Part shown: piece by piece, positions 8,974-18,200 of the stretch
How positions within the stretch are numbered: position 1 is the first letter of the stretch
Layout of the letters: each line of letters opens with the position of its first letter
Assembly: GCA_028284935.1 (NCBI GenBank)
Contig: JANQQQ010000008.1
Coordinates: forward strand, 62,001-126,000
Reading direction: 5' to 3'
DNA: 64,000 bases
DNA from: Croceivirga sp.
GTDB taxonomy: Bacteria; Bacteroidota; Bacteroidia; Flavobacteriales; Flavobacteriaceae
Notes under the pieces: model-generated
Told to the model about the DNA's origin: nothing
The model's database searches: none
The model's input: the letters and a program-made list of their open reading frames with translations, nothing else
Position numbers and translations under genes: made by a program

Positions 8974-11669
8974 TGGAAGATATAGGTATCATATTGATTA
9001 ACGGCGGAACGGTCCCTGGTTCACTCAGTTATCAAGCATTTAAATTGACTGATGAGATGGAGGTGGTAAAATGGGACAATAGGGGCATTGTTCTAGAGTT
9101 GAAACATTCCAAATACGGGGATACGATATTTAAGGCCATAAAAAATGTAGAGACCCAAGAGTTTGTAGGATATGCGGATAGTACGGTACATTTGGCCAGT
9201 AGAAGAAATAAAGTGGCCACGCCCTCCAGTGCGCTGCTTCCCTTATCGGACAATGGGATATTTATCCCCGCAACCTCAGGAACCGATAAAATATTGGGTA
9301 CCTATAAAAGGATTTCTGCTACCCAAATTTGCAAGCGCAAGGTAACTTGGCCTTACACCGGTAGCACTATCCCTCCCTTTTCAGTACCCCTGATAGAAGA
9401 TGACCAAGGCAATATCAATCTGCCACCCGAAGCGGAAGAAATCGTTGAAGCGAGTGATTGTGAGGCTTTTTCCACAACAGGGACTAATTTTTACAATGCA
9501 TACAAAGAAGGTGGAATAGATCAAGTGGTATTAAGCGAAATATCGGATCTAATTACACAATTGGATGATGATGACTCCGATATCAAACAGGCCATGATCG
9601 GGTTGGGTTCGTTTCCCTCGGTGGCATACCCTCAACAACAAACTACTTGGAGTTCTGAAACGGAGCCCTACAATGATTGGGGCAATGCACAGTTTAAGGC
9701 CTACCGCGATTACATAAAGGCCTATATCAGAAATTTTAAAGAGAACAAAGAGAAGATACAAAGTGGCGGTACAGCGGAGAAAATGTGTCAAGTGGCCCGT
9801 GCCTTGGATATCGAGGCCCTAAAAGTATTGACTACGGAGGAAAAACTCCGTATGTTGGAACCTTTGGCCCTACAGCCCATTGAGCAATTCTGGTTTGGAA
9901 AAGAGGGTTTTAATGAAGAGTTTTTGGTCTTAAAAATCGTCAGTGCTTTTGATTTGAATAATCCCTCTCCGGCTAACACAGATGAGATTACTAAATTTTT
10001 AGATGGCTTAAAAAAGAGATTCCAAAATGGAGAATCCAATAAAAACTACGTATCACTGTTTGAACTTTTGTATAATCGAGTTGATGATGCAATTTTATTA
10101 ATAGGGGGTGAAGACAATAGAAAAAAGCTGGTTTTTGCTCTTTATGCTCTTTGGGTGAATAGTAACTATAATCCATACCGGAATGGAGCATATGATGAAA
10201 ATGTTATAACGAAATGGGGTACAGATGTCGCCTCTGGAGGTTTCGGTAGACCTTACAGCATAACTGACAGACCTGCCTTATTAAACTATCAGTCAGTAAA
10301 GTCGGGAGGTATATTCTACGAAAATTTCTCTTTTCTATTTAGTGATGGGGGAGATGGTATTTATTGGGTCGAAGACCTTACTGCTATAGGTGATTTTGGA
10401 CCTGTCTATGCCGATAGAAAATCCACTACATACGACTTCTTTCAACCCATATCTTTACTTAGCACACAGCAAGATACTGCTGTGCAACTTCCACCTGATA
10501 ATAATTACATACCTCCTTTTTTTCTAAAGTATGTAGACGATAAGGGGGATGATGAAGATTTTCATACCCAGATTGGCTTTATGTTGGATGTAGCCTCCAT
10601 AATCTCCGGTATTGGTGCCATTGCTGGACTTAGGCATTTGCGAACGCTATCTCAACTAGGGCAATTGGCCTTGGGTATTTTAGAACTTTCTTCAGGGAGC
10701 ATCAGTTTTTATCTAAACTATACTGATAACAATTGTGATGGGGATGCTGACTTTTGCGATAAACTTAAAAGAGTATTGTTCTGGGTAGAGGTGGCGTCGT
10801 TGTCGGGTGATTTTTTGGCCACTCAAATGGCTCGTCGCTCGGCAAGTGATATTGTGCCGGGTGGCAAACCCACAAATTTTGATGACGACCCATGGAATGA
10901 GCTAGTCAACCTTGCGGATATAAACAAGCTCTATGATGATTTTATCATTGATTTGAACAACAGAAACCTAACAGATGTAGTAAATAAATTGAATGGTTTT
11001 ACCGAGGCTAAAAAGCATGATTTTTATTTTGATTTCAAAGATGCTTCTGATGAGATTTTTCAAGAATTGATAGGGCCGCCAGATTTAATTGATGAATGGG
11101 AAGAGATTAGCGAACTGATTGAAGTTAGACAAAGTGTTGATTTTCTTTCCCAATATAGAAGAATCAGAATTTCACAACCGTTCCAGGATCATTTGTATAA
11201 AGGGGATTTAAATCCTAATCTAACTGTTGATGTTTCTTCCTTGTCTCCAAGTAAAACTTTTGTAGCTAATGGATTTCCAAATATAAAAAAACATAGAGCC
11301 ACTGGATTGCACTCTTTGCATCCTCCAATTCCTTCAGATATAGAACTTGTTAGTATATTAGAAGGACCTAATGCCAATGGATATTATCTTGCTAAGTATC
11401 GGAAAAAACCAGGGAATGGTTGGCAAAATCCAATTAATAACAGTGAATATACTAACCCGAAAGTTTCAACTTTTTTTCCTGATACGTGGAGCCAACAAAA
11501 AATTAACGAAGAAGTAGCTTTGGCATTAAGTAAAAGTGACGGTGGAGGACAATTGCTGAACAGTGGAAGTATTAGACTGGAATTAGAATTGACAGATGGT
11601 ACAAATTTGATTGTATTAACTAAATCAAATGGTGATTTAATCACAGCCTATCCAGAGGTAATTTTTTAA
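8973..11669 (+). CDS. Polymorphic toxin with C-terminal EndoU-type RNase domain
   Basis: The protein has 898 aa and no signal peptide. The long N-terminal part (about 1-530) is unfamiliar. A glycine/alanine-rich hydrophobic stretch follows at about 535-580 (VASIISGIGAIAGL). The last ~125 residues match my memory of the bacterial EndoU nuclease family (PF14436): HRATGLHSLHP from His774, a Tyr/Lys-rich strand, STFFPDTWS at 832-840, then a strand-rich end closing with ITAYPEVIF. EndoU toxins cut RNA, often tRNA. Two paralogous small genes directly downstream fit immunity proteins. The DNA becomes visibly more AT-rich towards the 3' end, as expected for a swapped toxin tip. How the toxin is exported is not shown by the sequence. 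Confidence 0.8.
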   Translation: MEDIGIILINGGTVPGSLSYQAFKLTDEMEVVKWDNRGIVLELKHSKYGDTIFKAIKNVETQEFVGYADSTVHLASRRNKVATPSSALLPLSDNGIFIPATSGTDKILGTYKRISATQICKRKVTWPYTGSTIPPFSVPLIEDDQGNINLPPEAEEIVEASDCEAFSTTGTNFYNAYKEGGIDQVVLSEISDLITQLDDDDSDIKQAMIGLGSFPSVAYPQQQTTWSSETEPYNDWGNAQFKAYRDYIKAYIRNFKENKEKIQSGGTAEKMCQVARALDIEALKVLTTEEKLRMLEPLALQPIEQFWFGKEGFNEEFLVLKIVSAFDLNNPSPANTDEITKFLDGLKKRFQNGESNKNYVSLFELLYNRVDDAILLIGGEDNRKKLVFALYALWVNSNYNPYRNGAYDENVITKWGTDVASGGFGRPYSITDRPALLNYQSVKSGGIFYENFSFLFSDGGDGIYWVEDLTAIGDFGPVYADRKSTTYDFFQPISLLSTQQDTAVQLPPDNNYIPPFFLKYVDDKGDDEDFHTQIGFMLDVASIISGIGAIAGLRHLRTLSQLGQLALGILELSSGSISFYLNYTDNNCDGDADFCDKLKRVLFWVEVASLSGDFLATQMARRSASDIVPGGKPTNFDDDPWNELVNLADINKLYDDFIIDLNNRNLTDVVNKLNGFTEAKKHDFYFDFKDASDEIFQELIGPPDLIDEWEEISELIEVRQSVDFLSQYRRIRISQPFQDHLYKGDLNPNLTVDVSSLSPSKTFVANGFPNIKKHRATGLHSLHPPIPSDIELVSILEGPNANGYYLAKYRKKPGNGWQNPINNSEYTNPKVSTFFPDTWSQQKINEEVALALSKSDGGGQLLNSGSIRLELELTDGTNLIVLTKSNGDLITAYPEVIF

Positions 11670-11688
11670 ATTAAAAAAAAATCAAGTA

Positions 11689-12063
11689 ATGAACGAACAA
11701 GTCATTAGCTTAATGAATATATATGAAGTTTCTTTTGTCGAAAAATTGAAGCCAGATACGGGAGAAACAAGAAAAACGTGTATTGGTGGGGCATTCGCAA
11801 ACTTTCTTGACGACACTATAAATGTTGCACATGTGCAGGATATGCTCAACGATTTGGATAATTACATTCTAAATTCAGGTACAATTGACGATTTAAATGA
11901 TGTTCTTCAATCTCAAGATGCATTTTCGGCTTTTCTTGATCAAACTGAAGTGAAAATTTATGGAGATTTGCCTGATGATGAAGATTTGATTCTTCAAACA
12001 ATACCAATTCAGGATTTTAAAGTTTTATTGCAAGCATGGAGAGATTACTTGCAACCAATATAA
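11689..12063 (+). CDS. Probable immunity protein to the EndoU toxin (copy 1)
   Basis: This 124-aa acidic protein begins 19 bases after the toxin stop. It ends in IQDFKVLLQAWRDYLQPI, almost the same ending as the next gene (VDFKVIVEAWRDYLQQ). Both also begin with a short YEV strand. Size, acidity, position and duplication fit a polymorphic-toxin immunity protein that neutralises the toxin in the cytoplasm of the producer and its kin. I cannot assign it to a named immunity family. Confidence 0.65.
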   Translation: MNEQVISLMNIYEVSFVEKLKPDTGETRKTCIGGAFANFLDDTINVAHVQDMLNDLDNYILNSGTIDDLNDVLQSQDAFSAFLDQTEVKIYGDLPDDEDLILQTIPIQDFKVLLQAWRDYLQPI

Positions 12064-12102
12064 GGGAGTTCTGTTTTTTAACAATTTTTTGTAATAGTTT
12101 AA

Positions 12103-12450
12103 TTGACAATATTAGAGCATTACGAAGTAAATATTTCAACTCCGGTTGGTGATAGGGCATTAATCACTACCAAAAATATGTGGTTGGCGCAATATATAAA
12201 TGACCATTATAGTTTGAGCGAAGCAAATAGGTTGTTACAAAGTGTTAATGATGTACTTACAGGGGTTGCATCATTGGGAGGAGGGGCAACCCAAAGCCTA
12301 CAACTTGCTAATATTGAACTTCCTGACACCAAAATTTATAAAGATGTAGATGATTATTTTGATGACGAAACCATAAACCCTGATTTTGTTCTACCAACAG
12401 TAGATTTTAAGGTAATAGTGGAAGCTTGGAGGGATTACTTGCAACAATAA
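12103..12450 (+). CDS. Probable immunity protein (copy 2, TTG start)
   Basis: This 115-aa protein is paralogous to the preceding one: similar length, a YEV start (EHYEVNIST) and the shared DFKVIVEAWRDYLQQ ending. The only start I can find is TTG at 12103, since no in-frame ATG precedes the conserved region. It may guard against a toxin variant that is no longer encoded here. Its stop overlaps a further ATG (TAATG) whose frame is cut short by the REP/RAYT element. Confidence 0.6.
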   Translation: MTILEHYEVNISTPVGDRALITTKNMWLAQYINDHYSLSEANRLLQSVNDVLTGVASLGGGATQSLQLANIELPDTKIYKDVDDYFDDETINPDFVLPTVDFKVIVEAWRDYLQQ

Positions 12451-12502
12451 TGGCCAAACACGAAGAATATAATTTGAAATTTGTTAAAATACAGCCCCCT
12501 AT
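12450..12502 (+). pseudogene. Truncated 5' end of a coupled gene, cut by the RAYT element
   Basis: An ATG overlapping the stop of the second immunity gene opens MAKHEEYNLKFVKIQPP and then runs into the left REP of the RAYT element. The coupling geometry suggests a real gene start whose remainder was lost when the element arrived. The piece is too short to identify. Confidence 0.35.
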
Positions 12503-13208
12503 CCCCGCTACCGCCAGTTTGCAACTGGTGGCAAGACAGCCTACCCAAGAAAACCCATTTCATCAATTTTTAGAACGGTATGGTCATCTGCAAAGTTTCT
12601 GGCACTACTGTACTTCCATTCTTCTGGCTTGAGAACAAAGCCTGACTCCACAGGATTATTGTGTATATAATCCAGTTTCTGTTTGATGACCTCAGTGCTC
12701 CAAAGCTCTATAGGTTTGTTATGTTGCTGCCAAAACTGGTATTTGCTCACGTTGGCCTTCTTTTTGCCCGCTCTTTCGAACATCCATAGCAGCCACTCTT
12801 TCCTGCTTTCCTGTTGGTTTTCTCCAATTACTTTGACAATAGCCTTGGCCGTATGCTTTTTGAAATCCCTTATCAAACCCGATGGGTCTCCATTCATTGA
12901 CCGGAACATAAAATGGACATGGCTTGGCATAAAACAATAGGCATAGAGTTCCATACCCTTTTCTTTCCTACAATAATCAACTGAAGCTGCCAAGACCTCA
13001 AGATATCTTTGCCGTACAAAAACATCCAACCAATATACGGTTGCAAAAGAGACAAAATATGGGGCTGTAGGGTTATGGAACTTATAGTTTCTGCTCATTT
13101 CTTAAATGTACAAAAGGTAGGATATGGTAGTAATGGCAATTTGTTCATTTGAATTTCTTTTATTGCTCACTCATACTTGCCACTAGTCATAGACTAGCGG
13201 TAGCGGGG
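12503..13208. mobile_element. RAYT/REP element with 33-bp inverted hairpin ends
   Basis: Two 33-bp imperfect inverted repeats (12503-12535 and 13176-13208) bracket the RAYT gene. Each begins CCCCGCTACCGC when read inward and contains a hairpin. The left stem is CCGCCAGTT/AACTGGTGG. The right one, on the opposite strand, is CCGCTAGTC/GACTAGTGG. The differences are compensatory, so the base pairing is kept. Confidence 0.75.
12541..13098 (-). CDS. REP-associated tyrosine (Y1, IS200-like) transposase
   Basis: The 185-aa protein has the HUH motif in MPSHVHFMF and the RAYT signature YIHNNPVESGFV, with the catalytic Tyr in that segment. It starts MSRNYKFHNPTAPYFVSFAT, typical of Bacteroidetes RAYTs. 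These enzymes handle single-stranded REP hairpins such as those flanking it. The gene runs opposite to the surrounding toxin and immunity genes, and it separates the EndoU cassette from the orphan cassettes. It appears intact. Confidence 0.92.
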   Translation of the reverse strand: MSRNYKFHNPTAPYFVSFATVYWLDVFVRQRYLEVLAASVDYCRKEKGMELYAYCFMPSHVHFMFRSMNGDPSGLIRDFKKHTAKAIVKVIGENQQESRKEWLLWMFERAGKKKANVSKYQFWQQHNKPIELWSTEVIKQKLDYIHNNPVESGFVLKPEEWKYSSARNFADDHTVLKIDEMGFLG

Positions 13209-13209
13209 G

Positions 13210-13404
13210 AAACCAACTTCATTCGAATTTGGAGCGCATCACATAGTGGCACAAGGACCAGGTTTAGTGGATGGAACAAGATTTTATTATAATACAGAAA
13301 TGCAATACTTGGAAAGTATATCGATTTCTGATCCTGATTTGAGTGGATTCACTAATATTGATGCAATAGTTGATGTAATTAAACAAATACATGAATTGAA
13401 TTGA
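13210..13404 (+). pseudogene. Orphan toxin C-terminal tip, AHH-like
   Basis: There is no start codon, but a frame begins right after the REP and reads PTSFEFGAHHIVAQGPGL, continuing to DIDAIVD-like helices and ending VIKQIHELN. It stops at 13402-13404, four bases before the next ATG. The GAHHIVAQGP motif resembles AHH/HNH-type nuclease toxins. A headless toxin tip immediately in front of its immunity gene is the usual layout of orphan cassettes in polymorphic toxin arrays, which can be recombined onto the full-length gene upstream. About 64 codons are present, shorter than a full AHH domain. Confidence 0.6.
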
Positions 13405-13407
13405 GTT

Positions 13408-14073
13408 ATGAAAAAGCAATCTAAAGTTTTGGTGGATAAGTTTTTCTTGCAAATAGAGGAGTATGATATTATGAATAGGGTGTCGGCAAGAGGGAAGAAG
13501 ATAGACAAAATTAATACCGTGGTTTCAAATATAGTACTGTTTAAAGACTTTATTGGAAAAATGTTCATTTGGAATAATGAACTTAGAGCATTGCCTTTTA
13601 GTTACTCAATATTTACGAGTGTATACCCCAATCTAATAAAGTTTATTGATGAGGGATATTATCAAAGTCATAGCCATCCCTCTAAAGAATTCAGAGAATA
13701 TGTTTATTCAAAAATAAAGACTGTAGAAAAAAGTAAAATTGGTAATTTACATGCACTTTATGTATATGTGTGTATTTACTGGTGTGAGTATATTGATAAA
13801 ATAGATTTTAGCAAGTATTCACACCTTCCAGATCCGTATGAGAATATTGTAAAAATCTTTCAAAGAGGAGGAACTATTGGAAAAGTAGATCGAACCATAA
13901 TGATTAATGGGAAATATATTAGCCGAAAGCCTAAATATTTTGATTATAGATTACCCTCTATCGAAGATGACTTCTTAGATTTTATCGATGAAAAATGTGG
14001 GAATAATGATGATAATGTGCCAAAGCAAGAAGAGTTGAATTTATTGTGGAAAGAGTACGAGGCTATTGGATAA
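13408..14073 (+). CDS. Probable immunity protein of the AHH-like orphan cassette
   Basis: This 221-aa soluble protein starts four bases after the orphan toxin tip. It shares three segments with the protein at 14269: FQRGGTI (VQRGGTI in the paralogue), DDFLDFIDEKCG (DDFLDYVDDRCG) and LLWKEY near the end. The N-terminal half is helical and lysine-rich. The duplicated arrangement and the position behind toxin remnants support an immunity role. No family name can be given from sequence alone. A strong terminator follows. Confidence 0.6.
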   Translation: MKKQSKVLVDKFFLQIEEYDIMNRVSARGKKIDKINTVVSNIVLFKDFIGKMFIWNNELRALPFSYSIFTSVYPNLIKFIDEGYYQSHSHPSKEFREYVYSKIKTVEKSKIGNLHALYVYVCIYWCEYIDKIDFSKYSHLPDPYENIVKIFQRGGTIGKVDRTIMINGKYISRKPKYFDYRLPSIEDDFLDFIDEKCGNNDDNVPKQEELNLLWKEYEAIG

Positions 14074-14105
14074 ATACTGAGCAAAGCATAGACTAAGATT
14101 TTTGG

Positions 14106-14138
14106 AATCCTCTAGGTTAATACTCTAGAGGATTTTTT
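14106..14138 (+). terminator. Rho-independent terminator after the first orphan cassette
   Basis: A perfect 10-bp stem AATCCTCTAG / CTAGAGGATT (14106-14115 with 14125-14134), a 9-base loop and a run of six T. Confidence 0.85.
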
Positions 14139-14181
14139 GTTAAGAATCAAAAACGAATGCTAAAATTTTATTATTGGTATA

Positions 14182-14271
14182 GATAAGATGTAATACTCAA
14201 CCGGATTTTGAAAACTTCAGTAATATTGATGAGATTATAACTACACTAAAGGAAATATATCGCTTACCATG
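14182..14271 (+). pseudogene. Remnant of a second orphan toxin tip
   Basis: A short frame after an in-frame stop reads ...QPDFENFSNIDEIITTLKEIYRLP and ends 1 base inside the next ATG. It aligns with the end of the first orphan tip (PDLSGFTNIDAIVDVIKQIHELN). Only the last ~25 residues survive. The remnant still sits directly before its immunity-like gene. Confidence 0.55.
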
Positions 14272-14925
14272 AAAGAGATAGATAAAAAATTTCAAAAGGA
14301 ATTAAAAAAAATCTTACCGCTTGGGAAACTTGAAAAAAGTTCCAGAATATCACATATTCTTTTGTTCAAAGAGTACAGAAGAAGGCTTATTTTATGGTGG
14401 AAAGAATTGGGCAGAGATTTTGTTTCTCCGCCCAAAGAACGAAGTCAGCAAAATTTATTGCCTTTAATATTTCCAGAAAATTACAAGAGCTTTAAAGACA
14501 TAGATGAGTTTAGGGTTAACGACTTGGATAAAACTAATTTCAACACTAGCAAGTATAGGGGGTTTGATTATTTGTTTATTTACCTATTCATATATTGGGA
14601 GATTTTTGAGGACAGTGAACAACTGAAAAAATATAATTCCCTACCCCATCTTTATCTACCAGTGATGAGAATTGTACAAAGAGGAGGAACAATAAGCCAA
14701 TATGGAGGCTATTTCATAATTAGTAATATGGAGGTTAGTAGAAATCCGAAGTACAATAGTTTTATACTTCCATCTATGGATGATGATTTTTTAGATTACG
14801 TCGATGACCGTTGTGGAGGCAATACTATGAATATCCCAAGTCAGGACGAAATTGACTTGTTATGGAAAGAATATAACTCCGGTGATAGCCAGCAATTATT
14901 CAAAAAAAGACATTCTCAATACTAG
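14269..14925 (+). CDS. Second immunity-like protein, paralogue of the one at 13408
   Basis: This 218-aa protein shares with the 13408 protein the RGGTI segment, the SRNPKY/SRKPKY segment, the acidic DDFLDYVDDRCGG block and the LLWKEY ending. The N-terminal half has diverged. Its ATG overlaps the stop of the toxin remnant (ATGA), so it keeps its original translational coupling although the toxin is almost gone. It probably survives as protection against kin that still carry the toxin. Confidence 0.6.
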   Translation: MKEIDKKFQKELKKILPLGKLEKSSRISHILLFKEYRRRLILWWKELGRDFVSPPKERSQQNLLPLIFPENYKSFKDIDEFRVNDLDKTNFNTSKYRGFDYLFIYLFIYWEIFEDSEQLKKYNSLPHLYLPVMRIVQRGGTISQYGGYFIISNMEVSRNPKYNSFILPSMDDDFLDYVDDRCGGNTMNIPSQDEIDLLWKEYNSGDSQQLFKKRHSQY

Positions 14926-14959
14926 TTGAAACCAATCAAAAAATATATCAATTAGATTC

Positions 14960-15092
14960 CCCCGTTACCTCCAGTTTGCAACTGGCCAGAAAAGTCTATC
15001 AATTTCTGTTTGATAACCCTCTGGTCACATAATTCTTTAACGGTTCACTCATACTCGCCACTAGTCACTGACGAGCGCTAGTGAGGGAAACC
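14960..15092. repeat. Degenerate REP/RAYT relic
   Basis: The left part carries CCAGTTTGCAACTGG, the same hairpin as the left REP at 12503. The right part carries CGCCACTAGTCA and a CACTCATACT flank, like the right REP. Between them, TTTCTGTTTGAT matches a piece of the RAYT coding region near 12670. The gene itself is gone. This relic and the intact element bracket the two orphan toxin/immunity cassettes. Confidence 0.65.
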
Positions 15093-15151
15093 TTCATGCA
15101 GTAATGGCCCTTCCATCCCTCATATTTTAAATTAAAGTTAAAACCCAAAAA

Positions 15152-15208
15152 CCATCAACATTCGATGGAAAAGCCATCGCTTATCCCCAGGGGCATCACC
15201 TAATTTTA
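15152..15208 (+). promoter_or_regulatory. Locus operator, site 5, and promoter of the giant-protein/fibre operon
   Basis: CCATC at 15152-15156, GATGG-AAAAG-CCATC at 15164-15178, then exactly 22 bases to TAATTTTA at 15201. The block is nearly identical to the one before the gene at 6820. The ATG lies 95 bases after the operator. The remainder of the 14926-15273 gap is the REP relic and otherwise empty. Confidence 0.65.
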
Positions 15209-15273
15209 TGGATAGGTAGCTTGTATTGTACACGCTATCAACCCAAAATGTAGGACCCTAAAAAAAGAATAAA

Positions 15274-18200
15274 ATGCCTGAAGTAGCCATCACCTCTCGT
15301 TACTATCCCACCCTCTCCATGGTCATTACGGCAGAAGAACTGCCCGATCTGTTGGGTTTTTTAAAAGAAGGTTTGGCGGGGCTATTGGACAACATCCATT
15401 ATAAAGACCTTCAGTACTCGAAGAGTATCTATGGGGATAGGGCCTATTACAGCCTTCGTATCGTATCCAAAAACAGAATGGATCTAGAGATTCCCGGAAC
15501 AGGTATTTTTCTATCACTGAATCCAGATGCGTCGGATACTACTATTTCCTCTTTTCCTATTACCGTGGAATACGAATGGCCTATTTTGGCCTACCTGCGT
15601 TCCTTCAACATAGATGACTTTTCATTTTCAGCGGAAGCGCTGTATGATTTGGCATTAGAGGTATTGAAGATTTCGGAATCACAGGTGGTCGCCAATGCCA
15701 TAAACACTTTTACTGTACCGGTTGATAACAATACCAGTTTGGTACAGCAATTTATTACCGATCTGGGCCTTTCCATCACGGAGCCAACAGGCTTTAACCC
15801 CATGCCCGAACTATTGACGGCAATAGACCAGGATTTGGGCAAAAGTCCAACAACGGCTGTTTTTGAAAATTATATCCTTACCGCGGGTAATCTGGAAGGT
15901 ACCAAGGTAAAGCTGAACACTTTTTTCGAAGTGCTCTTGCCCACAGATGATCTGGAAGCCTATCTGCGTAATCTTATATTGCCCAAGTTCCGTGCTACTT
16001 TGGCACTATCGTCAGGAATAGATTTTCCCCGAAAAATGTTACAGCCTATAGATCCGATAAGTTTGGACGTCATCCCCGTATCTGATGAGACTACAGGAGA
16101 ACCTAGGGCGGGATTCCGGTTTGGGGAGGCCTTGTTCTATGTTAGCTCAGACCAAGGGGTAGGTTATGCCTTGGATATTGCATTGACCAGTACTACTCCG
16201 GCCATGATAGGCAATACGGGCTTAATCCTTGAAATCGACCGCCTAAAGGTAGACTTGAGTGAAAACCAAAATATTGTTGAAGCGGACAGGGATGGCCGTC
16301 CCCCAAGTTTTCGAGGGGTATATGCGCAATATGCGGCGATTACCTTACCGAAAAAGTGGTTCAACGACGATTCGGTCGTTGGAGGGGTAACCGCAAAAAT
16401 TGCGGCATATGACCTTCTTATGGGAACCGGGGGATTATCCGGAACCATTGCCTTGGAAACCCAAACCTTTAGAAATGCGGATGGTACCATCACCAATTAT
16501 TATACCGATTATTTTGCTTTTGAATACCCGATACAGACCACACATAGGGATGGTAATGGGAATTTGGTAACAACCGATATTGCCGACCACGCAGCATTAA
16601 AAACGCAGTTGGAAACCCAACAGGCCAGTCAATTGGTATTCCCATTACGTCTAACACCCAATAGTGGCAGTACCGTAACTTATGAAAATCCACTGGACTA
16701 TTATACGTATCTAAACTCGCTATACGATACCAGTGATGTGCTTAATAGGCCGCGTTTAACAAAACGAATCGGGCAAAATGGCTTTGAAGCATGGTTCACG
16801 TCCTTCGACATTACGTTTAAACAAGGGGAAGTGACCAATTCCAATATTTTGGGAGGGTTAAAGATACCGCGCCTTAAAGACGCCAATGGCAATGATGCCG
16901 AGGTGGAAATTAGGGGCCACCTCGATGCTGACGGTGATTTCTTACTGACCGCTTCGGAACAAGATGGTTTTGCCCCTATTGAGATTCCAGAAGTACTAAA
17001 ATTGTACATCCAAGGCGTGGAACTGGGGAGTGAAGATGGGAATTTCTTTATCGGCACTACGGCCGAACTGGAGTTTACCAACCCCGTTATGAACAAGTTA
17101 CTTTGTAATGACACGGGAGGCGATAACATACGAATAGCACTACCTGCCGTACGTATCTACAGCAATGGAAATTTTGAAGTGGTGGGAGGCGTTATTCCAT
17201 TGCCGACCAACTTCGGAATATGTTTGGGTCCTGCCAAAATGAGTATTACCAACCTTAATTTTTCCTCCCACCAACAAGAGTACAATGGGGTATTGAGGGA
17301 ATACAAGTGTTGGGGCTTTGATGGGGCATTGAACCTCAATCCACTGGGGGTTGAGGTCAGAGGCGACGGAGTCCGCTACTATTATACCGTGGATGATGAC
17401 GATACCCATGGCAAACCCCATCATTCCTATATCCGGATTAGCACGGTCGAGGTGGACATTATCATCCCTGGGAATGCTTCTCCCAGTACGGCCACTGCCA
17501 TAATCAAGGGCTATCTTTCCATACCGGAACCTGGGGTATCCCCGGAATATGCTGGAGGCATATCCGTAAAACTCCCTAAGCTGGGCGTAAGTGGAAGTGC
17601 AGAGATGCGATTGCAACCCAGCTACCCGGCCTTTGTGGTCGATGCCAATGTGGAAATCCCTGTACCCATACCTTTGGCCGCCACAGGTTTGGGGGTATTT
17701 GGTTTCCGTGGACTATTGGGATATCGCTACGTAGCTGAAAAGGAAGCTATTGGATTGGTTTCTGGAGAGGATAGCTGGTACGATTACTATGTATACCCGC
17801 AACGAGGCATCAATATCGATAAATTTAGTGGTCCTGAACAGACAACGGATTATAAGGATCCGGTATCCATTGGTGCTGGGGCTTCTTTTGCAACTTATGG
17901 GAATGATAGGATCATCAACTTTAGGGTCTTTATGTTATTGTCCATCCCGAGCCTCTTCTTTATTGAAGGGAAGGCCGGTATCCTGGCCAAACGGTTGGAA
18001 TTGGATGATACGGACGAACCTCCCTTCTTTGCCTTTTTGGCCATTGGGGATGATTCCATAGAAGCAGGCTTGGGGGCTGATTTTAGGATTCCGAAAAACA
18101 ATGGCTGGATCCTGGATATGCGGGCTAGGGTAGAGGCCGGTTTCTTCTTCAACAACCCCTCGGCTTGGTATGTTAATTTTGGGACACGTCAAGAACCCAT

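Noticed and set aside
17140..17616. 158-codon minus-strand frame within the 2048-aa gene
   Set aside because: Antisense shadow without promoter context or protein-like features.
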